A DNA stretch of 12,500 nucleotides, taken from assembly GCA_905221605.1 (NCBI GenBank), contig CAJNDS010001465.1:1-12500 (forward strand), read 5' to 3'. Position numbers and translations under genes: made by a program. This DNA comes from Symbiodinium natans. Taxonomy: Eukaryota > Sar > Dinophyceae > Suessiales > Symbiodiniaceae. This document shows, in pieces, positions 7,756 to 12,500 of this stretch (positions are counted from its first letter, which is position 1; each line of letters opens with the position of its first letter). Under the pieces are notes generated by a model. It searched no databases and was not told where the DNA came from. It saw nothing but the letters and a program-made list of their open reading frames with translations.

Positions 7756-7889
7756 CCCCCGAATATTTAGGGTTTAGAGTTTAGGGTTTAGGGTTTAGGG
7801 CTAAAACCCTCCCCCCCCCGGCTAATTACCCCTTAAGATGAAATACCCCGATACTATAACGATAATGGGGGGTGTTTAATATTCGGGGG
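7756..7889. repeat. 12-bp inverted repeat enclosing a TTTAGGG array and C-tract
   Basis: CCCCCGAATATT at 7756-7767 is perfectly inverted as AATATTCGGGGG at 7878-7889. The 110-base interior holds a TTTAGGG array (7766-7802), a short opposite-orientation heptamer, a C10 tract (7810-7819) and an AT-rich piece. Further G-rich runs follow to 7920. Confidence 0.8.
7766..7802. repeat. TTTAGGG array (about 5 units)
   Basis: G-strand heptamers with one variant (TTTAGAG). Immediately followed by CTAAAACCCT, a head-to-head inversion of the same word. Confidence 0.9.
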
Positions 7890-8418
7890 TAGGGGGGGTT
7901 TAGTATTAGGGGGAGGGGGTCAGCGGTTTGGAGTCTAAATGCAGGTTTTCCGAAAATCCGGACACCTTTTTTGGGGGTTCCGATAGTACGGGTTAGTGTA
8001 TGTTGGTGTATATTCGGGAGTTCCCTCTATTTTGGGACAGGGGGTTTGGGGGCTTGCCAGTGTCTTGAGGCTTTCAGACTGAGTTTGAGGGTTCCTCCTC
8101 TGGGTTGTGCTTCGGAATATTTTTACATGTCATTTTTTTTGCCTACAATGGGACCCTGTTCACGAATAGCTCTCAGATGAAGGGTTTTAACGCACACCCC
8201 CGTCTTCCGTTTTAGCTGGTGTGGGTTCTGCTTCTTCTTTCTACAGCATGTGTCCATAGACCCCGCTCATGCTTCGATTGTTTGTAGGGGAAGCTGCCAG
8301 CTGATACACGCCGCGGCCTGTTGTAGAAGTAGGATTTCTCCAACTAATTGGGGTCCCGTCTGGGCCGTCTGGGGGTCCATCTTTGGAATCCGCATTGTGC
8401 AACCCATCTCAAGCCCCA
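7890..8418. other. Unassigned stretch, G-rich then mixed
   Basis: G-runs (7885-7920) could fold as a quadruplex. Plus frames at 7971-8180 and 8250-8432 start at non-ATG codons. A good acceptor-like pyrimidine tract ends in CTACAG at 8246, but the following ATG frame stops after three codons. No gene supported. Confidence 0.5.
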
Positions 8419-8486
8419 CCCCTAAACCCTAAACCCTAAACCCTAAACCCTAAACCCTAAACCCTAAACCCTAAACCCTAAACCCG
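8419..8486. repeat. CCCTAAA array (about 9-10 units)
   Basis: The longest uninterrupted perfect C-strand telomere-type array in the window, ending in a CCCGAAA variant. Confidence 0.97.
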
Positions 8487-8623
8487 AAACCGTTTTGAAG
8501 AGGAGCCCTGCTGCTTCCGAGGCGCTGGCTTTCCGTGGATGAGGAGATGCCCCTCTACGCTGGCGCCTGCGTTCGCCCGGGCCCTCTTGATGCCCCCTTT
8601 TCGAGGCTTTCAGAAGGCGCTAG
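8487..8623. other. GC-rich segment, possible short exon
   Basis: A plus frame opens after a TGA near 8494. It contains an ATG at 8547-8549 followed by about 25 codons with G/C-rich third positions (MPLYAGACVRPGPLDAPF) before running into the dinucleotide repeat at 8624. The length is too short for a call. Confidence 0.2.
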
Positions 8624-8742
8624 CATATGTGTATGTCTATATGTGTGTATGTATATTAATATATATGTGTATATATATATGCATATATATATATAGATAT
8701 TTTGTTTTCGGGTAAATGTTTGTATAGATCGATAGATAGATA
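8624..8742. repeat. TA/TG microsatellite with GATA words
   Basis: Alternating TATG/TATA to about 8700, then a short gap and GATCGATAGATAGATA near 8727-8742. Confidence 0.9.
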
Positions 8743-8887
8743 TTTGGGACTAGGACAGTTTTCCCATGTTGCAGCCCAGTAGCTGTCCTTGGGTTTTGGG
8801 GTGCTGCGCTTGGCTGTGAGTGTTTCGACTGTACGGAATGTTTTCCGCTGCGGCTTCTGCCGGGGCTAAGAATCCATGTGCCACATG

Positions 8888-8919
8888 GTTTAGGGTTTCG
8901 GGTTTAGGGTTTAGGGTTT
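8888..8919. repeat. TTTAGGG array (about 4 units)
   Basis: G-strand heptamers with one TTTCGGG variant, ending at a TTTGCAG. Confidence 0.9.
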
Positions 8920-8950
8920 GCAGTCACAATTCGCTTTTCAGCTGTCGCAG

Positions 8951-9183
8951 ATGCAGACCAAGCAGACCAACAAGCGGGGCAAGAACATGCCTAATAGCCA
9001 TAAAACCCGGAACAAGTGTGGTGTAAAGTGGCTGAAAGAACTACAAGCTCTCAGGCAAGTAGATTTCAAGCCTGTTTTGAGAAATTCTGCTTGGTTTGCA
9101 GGACTCAGAGCCAGAAGAACTCCTTAAACCTTCAGCAGCTCAATGAACGAAGCTGCCACACCGTTTCACGCTCTCAAAGTTGA
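8951..9183 (+). CDS. Possible two-exon small gene, unknown basic protein
   Basis: Candidate exon 1 is 8951-9054, from an ATG (MQTKQTNKRGKNMPNSHKTR) to CTCAG. The next bases are GCAAGT, a GC-type donor of the kind dinoflagellates use. A matching acceptor, GGTTTGCAG, ends at 9101. Removing this 47-base segment joins the frame to 9102-9183, which continues without a stop to TGA at 9181-9183, giving about 61 residues. CTTTTCAG nine bases before the ATG (8940-8942 region) could be a splice or spliced-leader acceptor. The protein is short, basic and of unknown family. The support is only splice-site grammar plus frame, so a chance arrangement is quite possible. Confidence 0.25.
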
Positions 9184-9411
9184 GGTCTGAAACCACGGGC
9201 TTCCTCCACGTCGAGCCCACTTCGAGACGAAGATGCAGGACTCGCATGGATGGCACGTGCGGGTGGCGTGCAGGGTCTAGGGTTCATCCGTGCTCAAGTC
9301 CGCCCGAGTTACGCCAGCTATCCGCCTGTAGTGACTGTAGTGCGTAGCACCAGCAGCCTCTGATCAGAGTCTCGCTAACCGTATCGAGGTTGTTGTTGCA
9401 GATCTCTAGAC

Positions 9412-9600
9412 ATGCCACATCCTCACATCACTCACACCGCTGCTGTTGAGGGTTCTCTAGATCGCAGGGAACTGCCTTTGGTCCCAGAATGCCATTTGGC
9501 CACATCTGAATTTGAATCTAATCTGAATCTCAGTTCCGAATCTGTGTGCCCTTGCGTTCGGGATGTTTTAGTCTCTGGGTCTAGCTACTCTGTCGAGTGA
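9412..9600 (+). CDS. Possible short reading frame, unknown
   Basis: ATG at 9412-9414 to TGA at 9598-9600, 62 residues, Ser/Glu/Leu-rich (ATSEFESNLNLSSES). It follows a TTGTTGTTGCAG acceptor-like site ending at 9401. No domain is visible, and codon bias is weaker than in 8951-9054. It could be chance. Confidence 0.2.
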   Translation: MPHPHITHTAAVEGSLDRRELPLVPECHLATSEFESNLNLSSESVCPCVRDVLVSGSSYSVE

Positions 9601-9725
9601 GGGTTCAGGCTTATGATTGTATGTTTGCATGCCCCGCTGGCATGTATTACTTTGCTGCCGTGTTGCTTCAAGCAAGAGAACGGCATACAGCATGGCATTT
9701 GTTTTGCAGTAGTCATTTGCCAGCA

Positions 9726-9785
9726 CCTAAGACTCTGGTTTGCACGGTTCAAGAGCCTAAGACTCTCGTTTTACGGTCCGATGCC
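9726..9785. repeat. 30-bp imperfect tandem duplication
   Basis: CCTAAGACTCT occurs at 9726-9736 and 9756-9766. It is followed in both copies by G-rich/T-rich sequence and ACGGT, giving a 30-base period. The surrounding plus frame is open but begins at GTG and runs into a telomere-like array, so coding is not claimed. Confidence 0.7.
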
Positions 9786-9916
9786 AGCTTGGAGCTACAC
9801 CATCTTTTCATGCACGAAACCAGAAGCACAGAGAAGGAAGCAACACAACGATTGAAGTGCGCATCTGTAGTAGCGCTCGAGGGTCATAACTTCGGAAGTC
9901 CTAGACTCCTAGACCT

Positions 9917-9942
9917 CAAAACCCTAAACCCTAAACCCTAAA
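9917..9942. repeat. CCCTAAA array (about 3-4 units)
   Basis: C-strand heptamers just before the first copy of the GAGAGTCG-associated segment. Confidence 0.9.
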
Positions 9943-9979
9943 TCTCGACAGGACTTGCCTCGCCCGCTTATGCCAGTGT

Positions 9980-10059
9980 GAGAGTCGAAACCCTAAACCC
10001 TATCTGTGAACGCAGAACCTTGCCGGCCGCGTGCGAGAGTCGAAACCCTGAACCCATAC
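9980..10059. repeat. Two GAGAGTCGAAACCCT segments with attached CCCTAAA words
   Basis: GAGAGTCGAAACCCT is present at 9980-9994 and 10035-10049, 55 bases apart. Each runs directly into telomere-type words (CCCTAAACCC; CCCTGAACCC). A related copy, GAGAGTCGATACCCC, is at 10533-10547. The sequence before each copy is GC-rich and partly alike (CTTGCC, CCGC). Confidence 0.75.
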
Positions 10060-10094
10060 CCTGTTATAATCCCCATTAAGGAGCTGTTAGTAAG

Positions 10095-10111
10095 TATAAG
10101 GGACCCTTATA
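10095..10111. repeat. 17-bp palindrome
   Basis: Arms TATAAGGG and CCCTTATA around a single A. It lies in a GGG/TTA-rich stretch (10060-10172) resembling 6010-6115. Confidence 0.7.
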
Positions 10112-10173
10112 TGAGACCTCAGGGGTTATTTAGGAGGCTACTTAGGTTTTTAGGTATATGAGGTATATACCTC

Positions 10174-10219
10174 CCCAAACCCTAAACCCTAAACCCTAAA
10201 CCCTAAACCCTAAACCCTC
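10174..10219. repeat. CCCTAAA array (about 6 units)
   Basis: Perfect C-strand heptamers. Together with the G-strand array at 10366 it brackets a 146-base segment. Confidence 0.95.
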
Positions 10220-10241
10220 AGGGGTATAAACCTAGATCAGC

Positions 10242-10379
10242 ATGTCTGGCCACCCGCCCTGGAATGACGACCCGGTGGCCGTGGAGGCGGCCCCGGCAGA
10301 GCCAGAGCTACCTCCTGGGAGCCCTCGCTCTGCCTTTAACGAATTCAAGTGTTTAGGTGTTGTACGGTTTAGGGTTTAG
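10242..10379 (+). CDS. Possible short exon or micro-ORF between inverted telomere-like arrays
   Basis: An ATG at 10242-10244 starts a frame of 45 codons ending TAG at 10377-10379. The first 36 codons have strong G/C third positions and an acidic Pro/Ala/Glu-rich product (MSGHPPWNDDPVAVEAAPAE), after which the frame enters the TTTAGGG array. GATCAG lies one base before the ATG and fits an acceptor. If it is an exon, the real 3' edge is probably near 10346-10350, at a CAAGTG. Unknown family; expression is unproven. Confidence 0.27.
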   Translation: MSGHPPWNDDPVAVEAAPAEPELPPGSPRSAFNEFKCLGVVRFRV

Positions 10380-10470
10380 GGTTTAGGGTTTAGGGTTTAG
10401 GGCTTCGGGTTTAGGGTTTAGGGTTTAGGGTTTAGGGCTAGGGTTTGGGCTTTAGGGTTGAGGGTTCAGG
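10366..10470. repeat. TTTAGGG array (about 14 units)
   Basis: Two runs of perfect G-strand heptamers separated by GGGCTTCGGG, decaying at the right into GGGCTAGGG, GGGCTTTAGGG and AGGGTTC variants. Confidence 0.97.
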
Positions 10471-10532
10471 GTGCCTTTCGGTGTCACGAGAAGCCTGAAA
10501 GAAAGAATTGACTGTCGCAAGCCCGCAAGCGC

Positions 10533-10547
10533 GAGAGTCGATACCCC
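10533..10547. repeat. Third GAGAGTCG-type segment with a hairpin
   Basis: GAGAGTCGATACCCC. The preceding GACTGTCGC (10510-10518) pairs with GCGAGAGTC (10531-10539) with one mismatch, across about 12 bases. Confidence 0.6.
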
Positions 10548-10597
10548 AAGCCACGATGCTTGCTTCCAATTTCTTTTAGGATCTGTCTGCAGTCCGT

Positions 10598-10643
10598 GGG
10601 TTTAGGGTTTAGGGATTGGGGTGTAGGGTTTAGGGTTTAGGGT
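10598..10643. repeat. TTTAGGG array with an interruption
   Basis: Two G-strand runs separated by ATTGGGGTG. Confidence 0.9.
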
Positions 10644-10732
10644 CTTATGTAACAGACACCCCATCGGTCCAACTTAGCCCTGAGCCTCTTCATAAGGAGT
10701 TCTTCCCTTAGATGCCCTGACTCCCGATCTAG

Positions 10733-10936
10733 ATGCCCAAGCCCGAAACGTACGCTGCTCTGCTACGAGCCGGGGTGCTGGGATGCCATTCTCACAGTGA
10801 CGGCGCCAGGAATCACAGTGTTTCACTGTATCTTCTGCCGGGAGTTGCGGCATTTTTGATTGGGAATCGTGATAGAAATAGCGAATGTGCCATGATAGTC
10901 GTATGTGTTCCAGCATCCTTCCCCCCAAAGCCCTAG
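10733..10936 (+). CDS. Possible short reading frame, unknown
   Basis: ATG at 10733-10735 (directly after GATCTAG) to TAG at 10934-10936, 67 residues. The first 30 codons have good G/C third-position bias (MPKPETYAALLRAGVLGCHS). The remainder is less convincing. The minus strand is open over the same span but only from GTG. I recognise no domain. Confidence 0.17.
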   Translation: MPKPETYAALLRAGVLGCHSHSDGARNHSVSLYLLPGVAAFLIGNRDRNSECAMIVVCVPASFPPKP

Positions 10937-10970
10937 AAGCCTTACAGTCCATGAGGGTACCCCCAAGAAG

Positions 10971-10984
10971 CCCCCCCCCCCCCC
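10971..10984. repeat. C14 homopolymer
   Basis: Fourteen consecutive C bases in a C-rich neighbourhood (10960-10984). Such runs are prone to sequencing error. Confidence 0.9.
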
Positions 10985-11139
10985 GAGCTCGGGATGCCAC
11001 AGCCGAGGATGGCGGAGCATAAGGCGTGGAAGCGAAAGAGGGGTCGGGGTGTGGGGTTTACGGCTTCGAGTCGCCAGAATGCAAGCAGGACAGGCTGATT
11101 TGCAAGAAGCTTTGGGCATCTTATAGGGTTCTCAACACA

Positions 11140-11165
11140 ACCCTAAACCCTAAAACCTAAACCCC
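11140..11165. repeat. Short CCCTAAA array
   Basis: Three C-strand heptamers, the last with an extra A. Confidence 0.85.
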
Positions 11166-11765
11166 CATGAAGGCCCGAACCTCCAGGATTTTCATAGACA
11201 CCCCGGGATGCAGTACTGCATGCTGCGTTCAGAGCCGTGAGAAGTGAGCTACGAAGATCAGCCCGCAGTCATCAGGCGAATGGCACCACGTTTCGGGTCC
11301 CCAGCCATTTTTCTCTGCTCCGAGTCCTGGGCGTGTGGGCTGCACTTACGATTCAGTTGTTGTCTGTGTGTAGTGTAGGGTTTCGGGTTGATAAAGACGG
11401 AAAGGGTTCCGGGTTGGGGGGGGGGGGGGGGGTGGGGGTGGTCCCATATTTCAGTTAGAAGTTGTTTCAAGATGAAGGGGAGGCCTTTTGCGCCCCCGAA
11501 GCCCGCAAAGTATTCTGCATGCACGACATGGTCCTTTGTACATGTTTTGGCCTGAGAGGCAAAACAACAACGTCAGGTTCGGGGCATGTTTCGAACGGTC
11601 CCAACGGATTCCGATCGCATTCCGAACGGGTTCCGAACGGTTCGGGCAAGCTCCGAAAAAGCTCTATGCCCTCGAACGGGCAACACCGACATTGAAATGT
11701 GTACACCTCATATCGAATCACAACTGTTTGATGCAACTACAGCAATTTCGAGTTATAACTGGGCC
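11166..11765. other. Unassigned stretch with G-tract and CCGAACGG words
   Basis: Contains one degenerate TTTAGGG word (11376-11389) and a G17 run (11416-11432) continuing as TGGGGGTGG. A cluster of TTCCGAACGG-like words lies at 11590-11645, including the palindrome CCGAAC-G-GTTCGG at 11633-11645. A 27-codon ATG frame starts at 11472. Reading frames of 70-100 codons exist on both strands but have no recognisable domain or good start. Confidence 0.5.
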
Positions 11766-11935
11766 ACAGGTGTATATATGTATATGTAGCTAGTTATTTG
11801 TTTTTGACACAATGAAACACAGGTACACACTACGTAGCTATACACACATGTATATATATATATGTGTATATTAAATTATTTGTTCATATACATATATATA
11901 TATATATTTGTTTATTTATTTATTTACTTATTTAT
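11766..11935. repeat. TA/CA microsatellites and TTTA run
   Basis: Several alternating TATATG/TATA stretches (11768-11787, 11846-11868, 11884-11910) then TTTATTTATTTATTTA to 11935. Confidence 0.9.
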
Positions 11936-12077
11936 CGAGGCTTAGCAAGTACGGCTCTAAACCCTCTCACATGCCTCATACTGATCAGAAATACGGGGGA
12001 ACGCATTAGAACATGTAGTGTATACAGGAGCTTTCACAGTCGAGGTTAGTCCATTGGGGGGCGCGGGGGGCCGACAC

Positions 12078-12125
12078 TATATACAAACATATATATAGAT
12101 ATATAGATGTGTGATATATGTATGC
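12078..12125. repeat. TATA/GATA microsatellite
   Basis: Alternating ATAT, GATATATAG and GTGATATATG words, ending just at the start of the candidate exon. Confidence 0.85.
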
Positions 12126-12360
12126 TTCTCACGGCGCAGCCCTTCATTGCCCGACCTCGACGCCCCTGGCGCCACAATGTGCATGGAAACCACCAGCTCA
12201 TGCTTGAAGCCATCAACTCGAAAGCAGCCCTAGAATGAGCCCAAGCGCTCCAGGAGAACCCAAAACTTCTGAAGGAAGCCACAGCAAGTTCAGGCAAGGG
12301 CACCTACGGAGCAGTCAGCGCCTTTCGGGATGAGCTGACGGGAGAGGACCTTTGCCCCAG
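12122..12360 (+). pseudogene. Coding-like exon with an in-frame TGA, unknown protein
   Basis: One plus frame reads protein-like from an ATG at 12122-12124 (or from an acceptor-like GGCGCAG ending at 12139) to CCCCAG at 12360. It is followed by GTTGGT, a good donor. The product has RRPWRHNVHGNHQLMLEAIN and, further on, AQALQENPKLLKEA and GTYGAVSAFRDELTGEDLCP. Codon bias toward G/C third positions is similar on both sides of a single TGA at 12236-12238. Flanking residues are ALE and AQAL, inside what looks like a continuous helix. Beyond the donor, the frame stays open through a telomere-like array to 12457. Options are a pseudogene, an Arg CGA to TGA change or sequencing error, or a TGA that is read through. 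Family not recognised. Confidence 0.33.
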
Positions 12361-12383
12361 GTTGGTCCTGTGTTGGGAGTTAA

Positions 12384-12402
12384 GGGTTCAGGGTTTAGGT
12401 TT
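12384..12402. repeat. Degenerate TTTAGGG words
   Basis: AGGGTTCAGGGTTTAGG in G-strand orientation. Another pair of degenerate words (ATTTAGGCTTCAGGGTTTCGG) lies at 12475-12496 near the window end. Confidence 0.7.
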
Positions 12403-12500
12403 TCCCTCAGGGCAATGTGAGCTGCAGGCCCTGCGCAAAAAAGGATGTAGTAGTTAGGTTCGATCCGCGTTGGGATTTAGGCTTCAGGGTTTCGGTTTTC

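Noticed and set aside
9597-9941. 114-residue plus frame with KTLV repeats
   Set aside because: Starts at GTG and ends inside a CCCTAAA array. No domain or splice support.
10674-11000. 108-residue minus-strand frame
   Set aside because: Starts at GTG in a homopolymer-rich stretch, and the plus strand has a frame with a real ATG over part of the same span. Neither is strong.
11462-11490. TTTCAAG before ATG at 11472 as a spliced-leader relic
   Set aside because: Only the last few bases resemble the leader end, too short to distinguish from chance.

Overview
The window looks like nuclear DNA of a dinoflagellate, most likely a suessialean (Symbiodiniaceae or Polarella-like). Three things point there. 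First, a minus-strand reading frame begins with a ubiquitin-like domain and runs into ankyrin repeats, an architecture very common in these algae. Second, TTTAGGG/CCCTAAA telomere-type repeats are scattered through half the window. Third, there is a very long (TTG)n/(CAA)n array, a repeat I recall as exceptionally abundant in the Polarella glacialis genome (from memory, not checked). Some apicomplexans such as Eimeria also carry interspersed AGGGTTT repeats, but the ubiquitin-like/ankyrin protein argues against them.

Layout. 1-750: an ATT microsatellite, then a minus-strand gene for a small RRM-like protein with a poly-proline, basic tail (244-687). 750-1440: no gene; a 12-bp minisatellite (1101-1291) and an AT-rich tract. 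1440-2500: unassigned sequence, then a minus-strand coding region of unknown family broken by one frameshift (1866-2494). 2500-3600: a wall of repeats, namely about 405 bp of TTG, an AAACTTCG-rich block with a 23-bp palindrome, and an AT-rich fold-back cluster. 3576-4232: an intronless plus-strand reading frame, perhaps the 3' end of a decayed retroelement. 4795-5743: the ubiquitin-like/ankyrin pseudogene, whose 99-bp repeat phase shows exactly where it broke. 5744-12500: mostly non-coding DNA peppered with at least 15 telomere-like arrays in both orientations. Among them are short GC3-rich reading frames that could be exons (minus 7018-7197; plus 8951-9183, 10242-10379, 12122-12360). None is recognised.

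The minus-strand genes at the left fit the unidirectional gene clusters typical of dinoflagellates. Several candidate starts lie just after an AG, as expected if transcripts are trans-spliced to the dinoflagellate spliced leader. No tRNA, rRNA, CRISPR array or prokaryotic operon signal was seen. The genes give no sign of a shared pathway. The best candidates for something unusual are the arrangement of telomere-like arrays (several pairs cap a short segment as real chromosome ends would), the fold-back cluster at 3406-3555, and the repeat architecture shared by 1003-1291 and 2588-3112.
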